Below, in pieces: positions 39,092-48,345 of a DNA stretch of 64,000 bases. Where the stretch lies: assembly GCF_009753715.1 (NCBI RefSeq), contig NZ_WQMS01000001.1, forward strand, positions 434,001 to 498,000. The letters run 5' to 3'. Under the pieces are notes generated by a model. That model did no database searches. It was given only the letters and a program-made list of their open reading frames with translations, and was not told the origin of the DNA. This stretch comes from Sphingomonas horti (GTDB taxonomy: Bacteria; Pseudomonadota; Alphaproteobacteria; Sphingomonadales; Sphingomonadaceae). How positions within the stretch are numbered: the stretch's first letter is position 1; every line of letters starts with the position of its first letter. The position numbers and the translations under genes are program-made.

Positions 39092-40148
39092 GCACCACCT
39101 TGCCGGACTGGCCCGAGCGCATCGCGTCGAAGCCTTGCTGGAACTTCTCGACCGGGAGGCGATGCGTGATCAGCGGCTCAAGGTTCAGACCGCCCTTGAT
39201 CAGGCCGAACATCTTGCGCCAGGTCTCGAACATCTCGCGGCCATAGACGCCCTTGATCGTCAGCGCCTTCATGATGACGTCCGACCAGACCACGTCCATC
39301 GCGCCCGAAGGGATGCCGAGCATCGCGAGCTTGCCGCCCATCGTCAGCGCGTCGATCGCCTGTCGGATCGCCGGCTGCGCGCCAGACATTTCGAGCGCAA
39401 CGCCGAAGCCGTCGGCGATCTTCTCGGCGGCCATCACGTCGCGAAGGTTTTCTTCCGCGACGTTGACCGGCCGCACGTCGGCGAGCTTGGTCGCGAGGTC
39501 GAGCCGTGTGGGGTTGACGTCGGTCAGCACGACCGAGCGCGCGCCGGCATGGCGTGCGACCGCGGCCGCCATGATGCCGATCGGGCCTGCGCCCGTCACC
39601 AGCACGTCTTCGCCCAGCAAGTCGAACTGCTGGGCGGTGTGGACCGCGTTACCGAACGGATCGAGGATCGCGCCGACATCGTCGCTGACTTCGTCCGGCA
39701 ATGGCACGACGTTGAACGCCGGGATGCACAGATATTCGGCGAACGCGCCCTGCCGGTTGACGCCGACGCCGCGCGTGCCCGGATCGAGGTGAAAGCGGCC
39801 GGCGCGCGCGGCGGCCGAGTTCATGTCGATGATATGGCCTTCGCCCGACACGCGCTCGCCGATTGTCAGCGGCCGCGTGACCTCGGAGCCGATCGCGACG
39901 ATCTCGCCCGAGAATTCGTGGCCGACGATCATCGGCACCGGGATCGTCTTCGACGCCCAGGCGTCCCAATTGTAGATGTGGATGTCGGTGCCGCAGATGG
40001 CGGTGCGCTTGACCTTGATCAACACGTCGTTCGGGCCCGGCTCCGGCACCGGCGCCTGGGTCATCCAGATGCCTTCGCGCGCTTCCAGCTTGGCGAGGCC
40101 CTTCATCGTGTGCGCGGCGCTGTCGATCAGGCGCGGGGAGGTGCTCAT
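39081..40148 (-). CDS. tdh: L-threonine 3-dehydrogenase, structural-zinc cysteines replaced
   Basis: The 355-residue zinc-type dehydrogenase oxidises threonine to 2-amino-3-ketobutyrate with NAD+. The catalytic site is intact ([12 protein letters not shown] with Cys, and GHEFSG with His-Glu), as is the Rossmann motif GAGPIGIMA. The loop after GEGHI normally has four Cys that bind a second, structural zinc. Here it reads [16 protein letters not shown] and has none of them. It overlaps kbl by four bases, which makes the next enzyme of the pathway. An XRE-cupin regulator lies upstream of the operon. Confidence 0.93.
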
Positions 40149-41344
40149 TTTACGGCTCCAATGGCGCGGCCCGCCTCTGCGAAAGCGGCGAGCGCGCGGT
40201 CGATATGGGTGTCGTCGTGCGCCGCCGACATCTGGGTGCGGATGCGGGCCTGTCCCTTCGGAACGACCGGGAACGAGAATCCGGTCACATAGACGCCGGT
40301 TTCCAGCAATTTTGCGGCGAGCTGCTGCGCCAGCCGCGCGTCGTAGAGCATCACCGGGATAATCGGGTGACCGCCCTCGATCAGGTCGAAGCCGGCCGCG
40401 GCCATGCCCGACCGGAACCGCTTCGCGTTGTGCGCCAGCTTATCGCGCAGCACCTCGCCGTCGGGGCCTTTCGAAATCTCGATCGCCTTCAGCGCCGCGC
40501 CGCAGACGGCGGGCGCCAGCGAATTGGAGAAGAGATAGGGCCTGGCGCGCTGGCGCAGCAGGTCGATCACGACCTTCCTGCCGGCAATATAGCCGCCCAT
40601 CGCGCCGCTCAGCGCCTTGCCGAACGTGCCGGTCAGGATGTCGACCTTGTCCTCGACACCGTGGAACGCCGCCGCGCCGCGGCCGCCGGGGCCGATCACG
40701 CCGGTCGCGTGGGCGTCGTCGACCATCACCAGCGCCTCGTAGCGGCCGGCCAGTTCGGTGATGCGGTCCAGCTTTGCGACATGGCCGTCCATCGAGAAGA
40801 CGCCATCGGTCGCGATCATGATCGTGCGCGCGCCCTCGGCCCGCGCTTCCTTCAGCCGCGCTTCCAGCTCATCCATGTCGCCATTGGCGAAGCGCTTCCG
40901 CACCGCCTTGCACAGCCGGACGCCGTCGATGATCGAGGCGTGGTTCAGCGCGTCGGAGACGATGCAGTCCTGCTCGCCCAGCAGCGGCTCGAACACGCCG
41001 CCATTGGCGTCGAACGCGGCCGCGAACAGGATCGCGTCTTCCTTGCCGAGATAGGATGCGATCGACGCTTCCAGTTCCTTGTGGATCTCCTGCGTGCCGC
41101 AGATGAAGCGCACCGAAGCGAGGCCGGCGCCCCAGCGCCGGGTCGCTTCGATCGCCGCCTCGACGATCCGCTCGTCGCCGCCCAGGCCGAGATAATTATT
41201 GGCGCAGAAATTCAGCACTTCCTTGCCGCCGACCTGGACCGCCGGTCCCTGACGCGACTGGATCACCCGTTCGGGCTTCCACAGCCCCTCGGCTTCGATC
41301 GCCGACAGCTCGGCAGACATGCGGTCGTAGAATGGATTCGGCAC
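40145..41344 (-). CDS. kbl: Glycine C-acetyltransferase (2-amino-3-ketobutyrate CoA ligase)
   Basis: The 399-residue PLP enzyme splits 2-amino-3-ketobutyrate with CoA into glycine and acetyl-CoA. Family features are clear: [13 protein letters not shown] near the start, [23 protein letters not shown] (Asp that holds the PLP ring) and [16 protein letters not shown] with the Schiff-base Lys. The start lies 69 bp downstream of the XRE-cupin gene, and the gap contains a clear repeat operator. It is the first gene of the kbl-tdh operon. Confidence 0.95.
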   Translation of the reverse strand: MPNPFYDRMSAELSAIEAEGLWKPERVIQSRQGPAVQVGGKEVLNFCANNYLGLGGDERIVEAAIEATRRWGAGLASVRFICGTQEIHKELEASIASYLGKEDAILFAAAFDANGGVFEPLLGEQDCIVSDALNHASIIDGVRLCKAVRKRFANGDMDELEARLKEARAEGARTIMIATDGVFSMDGHVAKLDRITELAGRYEALVMVDDAHATGVIGPGGRGAAAFHGVEDKVDILTGTFGKALSGAMGGYIAGRKVVIDLLRQRARPYLFSNSLAPAVCGAALKAIEISKGPDGEVLRDKLAHNAKRFRSGMAAAGFDLIEGGHPIIPVMLYDARLAQQLAAKLLETGVYVTGFSFPVVPKGQARIRTQMSAAHDDTHIDRALAAFAEAGRAIGAVK

Positions 41345-41379
41345 GGATTCGTCCCTCGATTGCGTGGACGCCGTTGCGC

Positions 41380-41409
41380 TATATTGGACGCGAAGTCCAG
41401 TATATTGGA
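41380..41409. promoter_or_regulatory. Operator upstream of kbl-tdh, probable XRE-cupin site
   Basis: Two exact copies of TATATTGGA (41380-41388 and 41401-41409) lie 21 bp apart, two helical turns. Between and across them is the inverted repeat TGGAC-N5-GTCCA (41385-41399). The element sits in the short gap between the regulator gene and kbl, where a dimeric repressor would block or control transcription. That the XRE-cupin protein binds it is inferred. Confidence 0.6.
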
Positions 41410-41413
41410 AATC

Positions 41414-41965
41414 TCAAAAGGCGACGATCAGCAACGCGCGCGCCGGACGGTCGGTGGCGTTCTCGATCGCATGGGCGCTGTCGACCGGATAGCGCGCCGT
41501 CGCGCCGGCGCCGACTTGCTGGTGATGCCCTTCCAGATGGACGGTCAGCGTGCCGTCGAGCACGGTCAGGTGCTCGCGGCTGCCGCGGGCATGCGCTTCG
41601 GACGCGAGCACGCTGCCCGGCTGGAACGCCAGCTCATACCATTCGAGCCGGCCGACGCTGTCGCCGGGGCTCAGCACGCGGATCACGCAGCCGCCATCGT
41701 CGCTGCGCATTTCCGGGATCTGCGCGGCCGGGCTGACCTGGATCGCCCGCTCGGGCCCGACCTGGTCGATCAGCTCGGAAACGCCGACGCCGAAAGCGTC
41801 CGCGAGCGCCCAGACCGTCGCGAGCGTGGGATTGGCCTGGCCGCGCTCCACTTGCGAGAGCATCGAGCGCGAGACGCCCGACGCGCGCGCGAGATCGTCG
41901 AGCGTCATCCGACGCTCCTTGCGCAACCGCTGGATATGGGGACCGATGTCCCGCGCGCTCGACAT
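41414..41965 (-). CDS. XRE-family regulator with C-terminal cupin domain
   Basis: The 183-residue protein has an N-terminal helix-turn-helix (residues about 9-62; TLDDLARASGVSRSMLSQVERGQANPTLATVWALADAFG). Its C-terminal cupin barrel ligand domain reads VLASEAHARGSREHLTVLDGTLTVHLEGHHQQV and ends YPVDSAHAIENATD. This pairing is common in regulators of amino-acid and polyamine catabolism, in which the cupin senses a small molecule. It lies directly upstream of kbl-tdh on the same strand, so threonine or a product is a fair guess for the ligand. Confidence 0.88.
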   Translation of the reverse strand: MSSARDIGPHIQRLRKERRMTLDDLARASGVSRSMLSQVERGQANPTLATVWALADAFGVGVSELIDQVGPERAIQVSPAAQIPEMRSDDGGCVIRVLSPGDSVGRLEWYELAFQPGSVLASEAHARGSREHLTVLDGTLTVHLEGHHQQVGAGATARYPVDSAHAIENATDRPARALLIVAF

Positions 41966-42005
41966 GCCCCCCCTTCCCCGCGAATTGCGGCGGAGGCAAG
42001 CCCCG

Positions 42006-43646
42006 CTACCAAGCCGCGCTGAGGCGAAGCGATAGCCGCGGGTGACGGTTGCCGGTGGAGATCCGGTCGGCGCCGATCGGCGCGGCGATTTCCGCCTCGC
42101 CGTTGAGATTGGGCCCGAGCCCGAAGCGGAGCCCGGCACCGGCCGAATACAGGCCGCCGCTGCCCAGGCCCCGTCGTGCATTGTCGACATAACCGGCGTC
42201 GGCAAAACCGTAGAGCTGGACGCGCCGGATCAGGCCCGACGCCGTCGGCACGTCCAGACGGCCCTCGAACGAGCCGGCGATGCCGTTTTCGCCGCTGCGC
42301 TCATTGTCGTCATAGGCGCGGCCGAACAGCCGCCCGCCCAAGCCCAGCTCCTGGCTGGCGAGCAGCGGCCGTGTTGCCAGCTGTGCAGCGCCGGCGACCC
42401 GGATGCTGACGTCGGTCGCGATGCTGCGTGTCCAGTCGCCATAAAGCTCTGCCCGCGCGAAGCGCGCGTCACCGTCGCCGCGCGAGGCGAGCGGGTCGCC
42501 CATGCGCGTGACGCCGTCGAACGGCAGGCCGGCCACGATCGCGCCGTTACCGCGAACCACCCCTCCGGCCCATTTCGCCGCGCCTTCGAGGCCAGCGGAG
42601 AGAGTGACGACGCGGTCGCGCCGCACGCGCACGCCCAGTATCTCCTGGTCCAGCCACAGGCCGCGCAGCTCGACCGTGCCCCACAGGCTGGCGCTGCGGG
42701 AGCGGACCAGCGGATGCGACAGGCCGGTGGCCAGCGAATAGCTGTCGCCCCTCACGTCGAACTGCTTGAGGCTGGCGCCGGGCCGGGTATGGCCGAACGC
42801 CGCGCTCGACCAGATCACGTCGCCGCGATCGTTGAGGGGAGCGCCATATTTCAACTGGGCGAAGACCAGCTCCTGCGGGTCGAACGGCGTGCTGGCGACC
42901 AGCAGTGACGCTTCGTCGCCCTTGCCCGCGATGCCCCGCACGCTCGCCAGCGCGGTCGCACGTACGGGCCCTACGATATCGGTGCCGCGATTGTCGATCT
43001 GGACGAAGAAGCTGGTGCGATCGTCGGCCAGGGTCACCAGCAGGATGCCGAACCCGTTCTCGCGCACGTAGCGGGCGTCCGTGACCCGCACGCCGGCGAC
43101 GTCACCCGCCAGCAGCAGCGCACGCTCGAAGTCGACGGCGCGCACCGGGCCCTTGCCGACCAGCCGATGCAGGATGGCATCAACCTGCGCGTTGGGCGCA
43201 CCCAGGCTGCGGACGGCGTCGATCCGGCCTTCGTCCAGGCTGATGCGCAAGACGCCGGCCGAGACGGCCTGCGGCGCGATCGAGGCAGTGGCGAAGAGAT
43301 AGCCTTTCGCGCGGGCGACACCGGCGATCTGCGACAGCAGTTCCTTGAGCGCGTCGGCGTCCAGCGTGCGTCCGAGATAGGGCGCTATGACCTGCGCGAA
43401 GGCGTCGTTGGAAAAGACGCTGCTGTCGACGATGATCGCGCCTGCGGTGACGCTGACATTTTCGCCGCCCGCCGCCTGCGTTTCCGTGGTCGGCCGTGGA
43501 CCCACCTGTTGCGGGCGGGCATCCTCCGCGCGCCGGAGATCGCGCTCGATGACGGCCGGATCGGCACGGTCCAGCTTCACCTGGGCCAGCGCGGGGGAAG
43601 CGAGCGCGGACGCGATCAGCAGAACGGCATTTATTCGCAATCTCAT
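42006..43646 (-). CDS. TpsB-type outer-membrane transporter (ShlB/FhaC/HecB family)
   Basis: The 546-residue precursor has a signal peptide (about 1-21). An N-terminal ordered region with POTRA-like repeats follows (ISLDEGRIDAVRSLGAPNAQVDAILHRLVGKGPVRAVDFERALLL), then a 16-strand barrel-like half ending SLRLSAAW. The barrel contains ENGIAGSFEGRLDV and the family's late strands. It exports a TpsA partner with a haemagglutinin-type domain, but no such gene is seen. It is divergent from a FecR-domain protein gene across 154 bp. It may instead serve the neighbouring Ala-rich protein. Confidence 0.85.
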   Translation of the reverse strand: MRLRINAVLLIASALASPALAQVKLDRADPAVIERDLRRAEDARPQQVGPRPTTETQAAGGENVSVTAGAIIVDSSVFSNDAFAQVIAPYLGRTLDADALKELLSQIAGVARAKGYLFATASIAPQAVSAGVLRISLDEGRIDAVRSLGAPNAQVDAILHRLVGKGPVRAVDFERALLLAGDVAGVRVTDARYVRENGFGILLVTLADDRTSFFVQIDNRGTDIVGPVRATALASVRGIAGKGDEASLLVASTPFDPQELVFAQLKYGAPLNDRGDVIWSSAAFGHTRPGASLKQFDVRGDSYSLATGLSHPLVRSRSASLWGTVELRGLWLDQEILGVRVRRDRVVTLSAGLEGAAKWAGGVVRGNGAIVAGLPFDGVTRMGDPLASRGDGDARFARAELYGDWTRSIATDVSIRVAGAAQLATRPLLASQELGLGGRLFGRAYDDNERSGENGIAGSFEGRLDVPTASGLIRRVQLYGFADAGYVDNARRGLGSGGLYSAGAGLRFGLGPNLNGEAEIAAPIGADRISTGNRHPRLSLRLSAAW

Positions 43647-43800
43647 GGGCGGCGTGCGTCCTCTATTCAGGCCGCAACTATCTCTCGTTCCTTGAGATTT
43701 GGTTTAGATCATGGTTGCGGAGCGCTTAACCGCGCCTGCTGAAGCTTCGGTAACGACATTCGCCCTAATCGCTTGTTCACCTGTAGGCGGAGTTGCTCCG

Positions 43801-45537
43801 ATGACGAAGATCCGTTTCATGGCTCTGGCGCTTGGCGCGGTGGCCTGGTCGCCCCTGATGGCCGCCGAGCTGAACTGGCAGATCAGCGAATCCAGCGGGA
43901 ACGTGCAGCTGCTGCATGCCGGCCTGAGCAAGGCCGCGGTGCGCGGCGGCATCGTCGCGCCCGGCGACACGATCGTGACCGGCCGCGGCTCCCGCGCCGT
44001 CATCACGCGTGGCGAGGAATATCTGATGGTCGCGCCCTCGTCGCAGCTGCGGCTGCCCGCCGAGGAACAGTCCGGCACCGTAACCAAGATCTTCCAGGAC
44101 GTCGGCAACGTCGTCTTCATGATCAAGAAGAAGCTGACACCGCATTTCCAGGTGACGACGCCCTATCTGGCGGCGGTGGTGAAGGGGACGACGTTCAGCG
44201 TATCCGTCACCGACACCGGCACCTCGGTGCAGGTGATCGAAGGCGCCGTGGACGTGGCGACCGTGGACGGCGGTGCGCACGACCTCTTGAAGCCTGGCGC
44301 CGTGGCGATGGTGGCGGCCGGCGACCGCTACCGCTTGCGCATCGAAGGCGACGGCGTCGCGCGCACCCTCACCTCGCCCGCTGCGCCGGCACAGAGCCCG
44401 GCAGCGCCGCCGCCGGCTACGGTGACGCCGGCCCCCGCTCCCGCGGCCGCCGCCGTCGCCGTATCGGCGCCCGAGAATACCATCACCACGACGATCGTCG
44501 AGAAGCCGGTCTCGCTGGCCGAGACGACGAACGGGCTGGTGAAAGGCACGATCGGCGGCGAGGTGCAAACGCAGTTTGCGATGGTCAGCGAGAGCTCGCG
44601 CGCCGCCGTCGATACAATCGAGGCCGCCGCCGCTTCCGCCAAGGCTGCCGAGGCGGCGCGCGATGCCGAGGCGGCACGGGCGCAGGCCAGCGCCGTCAAG
44701 GCGGATGCAGCCGAGGCCGCGAAGACCGTCGAGCAGACATCGAATGCAGCCGACCAGTCGGCGGCTGCGGCGGCTCAAGCCGCGGCAGCGAAGGCGGCAA
44801 GCGACGCGGCCGCGGCCGAGGCCCAGGCCAAGGCCGCCCAGGCGGCTGAGATGGCCCGTGTGGCGGCTGCGGAGGCCGAACGCGCGGCCGCGGAAGAATC
44901 GAGCCGGCAGGCGCAGGCCGCCGCGGCGATGGAGGCGCAGAAGGCGGCCGAGGCCGCCGAGAAGAACGCCACCGACGCGGCCGCGATGGAGGCCGCCAAC
45001 AAGGCGGCCGAGGCGGCGGCTCGCGAAGCGCAGCGCGCTGCCGACGAAGCGGCACGGGCGCAGGCTGACCGCGCGGCGCGAGAGGCGGCGCGGATGGACG
45101 CCGACAAGGAGGCAGAAAAGGCCGCCAGGGACGCCGCGAAGGCGGCTCAGGAAGCAGCCGACAAGGCTGCGGAAAAGGCGGCGCGCGACGCGGCCAAGGC
45201 CGCCGACGATGCCGCTCGCGAACAGGCGAAACAGGCCGCCGATGCCGCCAAGGCAGCCGAGAAGGCCGCCAGGGACGCGGCGAACCAGGCCGCCAAGGAC
45301 GCGGAACGCGCCGCACGCGAGGCCGACAAGGCCGCCAAGGATGCGACCAAGGCGGGCGACATCGTCGACGTCGCCGACTCCTCCGGTTCCGGGAAAGGCC
45401 AGGGCTCCGGCAACTCGGGTTCCGGGAATGGCAATCATGGCCCGGACGACCGCGGCAACAGCGGCAAGGACAAGGGCCCGATCGAGGTGCTGAAGAACCT
45501 GCTCGATCAGGCCGGCAAGGGCAAAGGCAAGAACTGA
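43801..45537 (+). CDS. FecR-domain protein with long Ala-rich helical region
   Basis: The 578-residue precursor has a signal peptide (about 1-22, LALGAVAWSPLMAA). A FecR-type beta domain (about 25-190) includes GDTIVTGRGSRAVITRGEEYLMV, TPYLAAVVKGTTFSVSV and VIEGAVDVA. A Pro/Ala linker follows. About 260 residues of an Ala/Lys/Glu/Asp/Arg-rich helix come next, with repeats of the AAEKAARDAAKAA type, and the protein ends with a Gly/Ser/Asn-rich tail with GKGK. It is not an anti-sigma factor: it is secreted and lacks a sigma-binding N-terminus. The TolA-like helix may span the periplasm or act at the surface. Confidence 0.82.
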   Translation: MTKIRFMALALGAVAWSPLMAAELNWQISESSGNVQLLHAGLSKAAVRGGIVAPGDTIVTGRGSRAVITRGEEYLMVAPSSQLRLPAEEQSGTVTKIFQDVGNVVFMIKKKLTPHFQVTTPYLAAVVKGTTFSVSVTDTGTSVQVIEGAVDVATVDGGAHDLLKPGAVAMVAAGDRYRLRIEGDGVARTLTSPAAPAQSPAAPPPATVTPAPAPAAAAVAVSAPENTITTTIVEKPVSLAETTNGLVKGTIGGEVQTQFAMVSESSRAAVDTIEAAAASAKAAEAARDAEAARAQASAVKADAAEAAKTVEQTSNAADQSAAAAAQAAAAKAASDAAAAEAQAKAAQAAEMARVAAAEAERAAAEESSRQAQAAAAMEAQKAAEAAEKNATDAAAMEAANKAAEAAAREAQRAADEAARAQADRAAREAARMDADKEAEKAARDAAKAAQEAADKAAEKAARDAAKAADDAAREQAKQAADAAKAAEKAARDAANQAAKDAERAAREADKAAKDATKAGDIVDVADSSGSGKGQGSGNSGSGNGNHGPDDRGNSGKDKGPIEVLKNLLDQAGKGKGKN

Positions 45538-45556
45538 GCGCGCCGGAGCCCGGCGA

Positions 45557-45859
45557 ATGGCCTCGCAGGGGCTGGACCGTGACGGCCGCGCCGAACCCCG
45601 GCTGAAGGTGTTCAGGCTCGGCCGGGCCCGGGCCGACGGCGTGCCGTTCAAGGTTCATATACTCGATGTGTCAAAACTCGGCGCCCGGCTTCACGCAAGC
45701 CAGGCGCCGGACCTTGGCATCCGCATCACGCTCGACTGCGCTTCGGTCTCGGCATCGGGCACGGTGCGCTGGGTCGATGCGCGCCGCTTCGGAATCCGCT
45801 TCGACAAGCCACTGGTTCAATCGGAGCTGGCGACGATCGTCGCGGCCGACGGCGCCTGA
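45557..45859 (+). CDS. PilZ-domain protein
   Basis: The 100-residue protein has the PilZ c-di-GMP-binding motifs: an Arg-containing RAEPRLKVFRLGR segment for RxxxR, and LDVSKLGARL for the D/NxSxxG loop. Later strands include GTVRWVDARRFGIRFDKPL. It follows the FecR-domain gene by 19 bp and precedes a c-di-GMP phosphodiesterase by 64 bp. This links the surface protein cluster to c-di-GMP signalling. Confidence 0.85.
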   Translation: MASQGLDRDGRAEPRLKVFRLGRARADGVPFKVHILDVSKLGARLHASQAPDLGIRITLDCASVSASGTVRWVDARRFGIRFDKPLVQSELATIVAADGA

Positions 45860-45923
45860 CGAAGCCAACCATTCATTAGCGGATCGGCGCTAAGGGACGG
45901 AAGGTTTCGAGGAGCGCCCCGAA

Positions 45924-48227
45924 TTGGTTTCAAGGATCCGTCAGCGCTGGCGCCTGGTCGTCGTTGCCGTGGCGGCATGCGCGGGAATCCTGTGCGGCCT
46001 GTCCGGCACCGGCCACGGCCTGGACGTGCTGCTGCAGCAGCAGCGGTGGGCGCTGCGCAGCCATGGCGCCAGCGGCCAGATCCAGATCGTCGAGATCGAT
46101 GCCCGCAGCGTCGCCGCGATCGCGCGCTGGCCCTGGCCGCGCAGCATCCATGCCCGCCTGATCGACAATCTGCATCGCGCCGGCGCGGCCACGATCGCGT
46201 TCGACGTCGACTTTTCCGCCCGCTCGCGCCCGGCCGAAGATGCCGCCCTGGTCGACGCGCTCGCCCGCGCCGGCGGCGGCGTCGTGCTGCCGACCTTTCG
46301 CCAGCGTTCGGGTGCGGGGCAGGCCGGCTGGATCGACTCCCTGCCCTTTCCGGAGGCGCGCGAGCAGTCGGTGCTGGCCGCCGTCAGCGTGCGGCCCGAC
46401 CCGGATGGCTATGTGCGCCAGATGCCGGTTGCGACGATCACGCGCGGCCTGCCGCGCCCGTCCCTCTCGGCGATGGTCGCACAGACGAGCGGCCGCGCCG
46501 GCGAGAGCTTCCGTGTCGACTATTCGATCGATCCGCAGACCATCCCGCGCCACAGCGTCATCGACATACTCGAAGGCCGCGTTACGCCGGGCGCGCTCAA
46601 GGGCAAGCGCGTCATCATCGGCGCGACGGCGATCGAGCTTGGCGATAATTACGCGGTGCCGCGTTACGGCGTGATCCCCGGCGTCGTGATCCAGGCACTT
46701 GCCGCCGAAACCCTGACCGCAGGCGTGTTGCGGCCGGTATCCTGGTCGATCCCTTTCCTCGCCGCCGTTCTGCTCGCGGCCGGCCTGCTCCGTCTTCGGT
46801 CCGCCAGGCTGCTGGCGCTCGGTGCCACGGCAAGCGTCGCGCTGCTGTTCGGCGCCTCGCTGGCCGCCGAGCAGTGGCTGCGCGCGATCGTACCGCTTGC
46901 GCCCGCCTTGTCGGTGATTGCCCTCGCCGCCATCGCCTCGGCGATCGTCCGAGCAGCGGCAGAAGCGGAGCGGCGCCAGCTGTTCGACGCGGAATCGGGC
47001 CTGCCGAACAAGGCGGCGATGCTGCGCTGGCTGCAGCGCAACCCGTTCGACGCCGTGGTGGTCGCCCGCATCGCCGAGTTCGAGCGGCTCGCGGCGGCGC
47101 TGGGCGCGGACCAGATGGGCGAGACCATCCGCCGCCTGAACGACCGAGTCGGCCTGGCCGTCGACGGGGCGCCGGTGTTCCGCATCGAGCAGGCGGCGCT
47201 CGCCTGGCCGGCGACCACGGAGCACCGCACCGTCCTCGACGAGCGGCTGGCAGCCCTTCGGGCGACGATGCTGAATCCGATCGAGGTTCGCGGCCGGCGC
47301 GCCGACGTGACGCTGCATTTCGGCATCGCCGACGCCCATCATGGCACGCCCGCGCAGCTGATCGCCCTTGCCGGCCTCGCCTCCGAGCAGGCGCGCGAGA
47401 CCCATTCCGGCTGGTACATCCATCACCAGGACGACCACGCCCAGCTGGACCGCGAGCTGTCGCTGCTGGGCGAGCTGGACGAGGCTGCCCGCGATGGCAC
47501 ATTGAAAGTCGCCTACCAGCCCAAGCTCGACCTGAAATCCGGCCGGATCGTCAGCGCCGAAGCGCTGGTCCGCTGGCATCACCCGGTGCTGGGCCCGCTC
47601 AGCCCGGACAGCTTCGTGCCGCTGGCCGAACGCCACGACCGCATCCGTCCGCTGACCGCTTATGTGCTGGACCGTGCGCTCGCCGATGCCGCCGAATGGC
47701 GCGCGCGCGGCCATTCCGTGTCGGTCGCCGTCAATATCTCCTCGCTGCTGGTCGCATCCCCGGACTTTTTCGAGGCGGTGGTCGCCGCCACGAAGAGGGA
47801 CGACTTCGTTCCCGGCGGGCTGATCTTCGAAGTCACGGAGTCGGCAGCGCTCAGCGACCCTGAAAGCGCGGTGCAGGCGCTGCACGCCTTTCGCGCAATG
47901 GGGATCAAGGTATCGCTCGATGATTACGGCACCGGCCAGTCGACGCTCTCCTATCTGCAGCAGCTGCCGCTGGATGAGCTGAAGATCGACCGGCGCTTCG
48001 TCCAGCACGCCCATCTGCAGGCGGCAGACGCCGTGCTGGTCCGCTCGACGATCGACATGGCGCACCAGCTGAAGCTGAAAGTCGTCGCCGAAGGAGTCGA
48101 GGATCAGCCGTGCCTCGACTTCCTCGCCGCGGCCGGATGCGACACGGTGCAGGGCTATCTGATCGGCAAGCCGATGGGCTCGGACGCTTTCGTCGCCAAG
48201 CTGACGGACTTCCGCCACGCCGCCTGA
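45924..48227 (+). CDS. CHASE2-EAL c-di-GMP phosphodiesterase with degenerate GGDEF
   Basis: The 767-residue inner-membrane protein has a CHASE2 sensor (residues about 20-290; VEIDARSVAAIARWPWPRSIHA) followed by two or three membrane helices. A GGDEF-like domain follows, in which the active-site motif is absent (RIEQAALAW at that place). The EAL domain (about 510-760) keeps the catalytic set: EALVRW, EVTES, DDYGTG, KIDRRF and VAEGVED. It should therefore degrade c-di-GMP. The start is TTG 45924, supported by GAGGAG about ten bases upstream, as no ATG fits. It lies downstream of PilZ and FecR genes. Confidence 0.85.
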   Translation: MVSRIRQRWRLVVVAVAACAGILCGLSGTGHGLDVLLQQQRWALRSHGASGQIQIVEIDARSVAAIARWPWPRSIHARLIDNLHRAGAATIAFDVDFSARSRPAEDAALVDALARAGGGVVLPTFRQRSGAGQAGWIDSLPFPEAREQSVLAAVSVRPDPDGYVRQMPVATITRGLPRPSLSAMVAQTSGRAGESFRVDYSIDPQTIPRHSVIDILEGRVTPGALKGKRVIIGATAIELGDNYAVPRYGVIPGVVIQALAAETLTAGVLRPVSWSIPFLAAVLLAAGLLRLRSARLLALGATASVALLFGASLAAEQWLRAIVPLAPALSVIALAAIASAIVRAAAEAERRQLFDAESGLPNKAAMLRWLQRNPFDAVVVARIAEFERLAAALGADQMGETIRRLNDRVGLAVDGAPVFRIEQAALAWPATTEHRTVLDERLAALRATMLNPIEVRGRRADVTLHFGIADAHHGTPAQLIALAGLASEQARETHSGWYIHHQDDHAQLDRELSLLGELDEAARDGTLKVAYQPKLDLKSGRIVSAEALVRWHHPVLGPLSPDSFVPLAERHDRIRPLTAYVLDRALADAAEWRARGHSVSVAVNISSLLVASPDFFEAVVAATKRDDFVPGGLIFEVTESAALSDPESAVQALHAFRAMGIKVSLDDYGTGQSTLSYLQQLPLDELKIDRRFVQHAHLQAADAVLVRSTIDMAHQLKLKVVAEGVEDQPCLDFLAAAGCDTVQGYLIGKPMGSDAFVAKLTDFRHAA

Positions 48228-48345
48228 CGGCGAGACGAATGCCAGGCCGGAAAAGGCGCCCCAGCGTTGACTATCGGCGACAGGGTCGGCAGCGAGCCGA
48301 AGATGGCCCGGGTGGAAGCAGCGAAGTCGTCCTGTGGGGCTCGCG

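Noticed and set aside
42042-42908. An 288-codon plus-strand frame opposite the TpsB gene
   Set aside because: It is the antisense of a clear transporter gene, with no motif of its own.
44600-45350. Long open frames on other strands and frames over the Ala-rich repeat region
   Set aside because: These arise from the GC-rich codon repeats of the real gene; their translations are Arg/Pro or Ser/Ala low-complexity.
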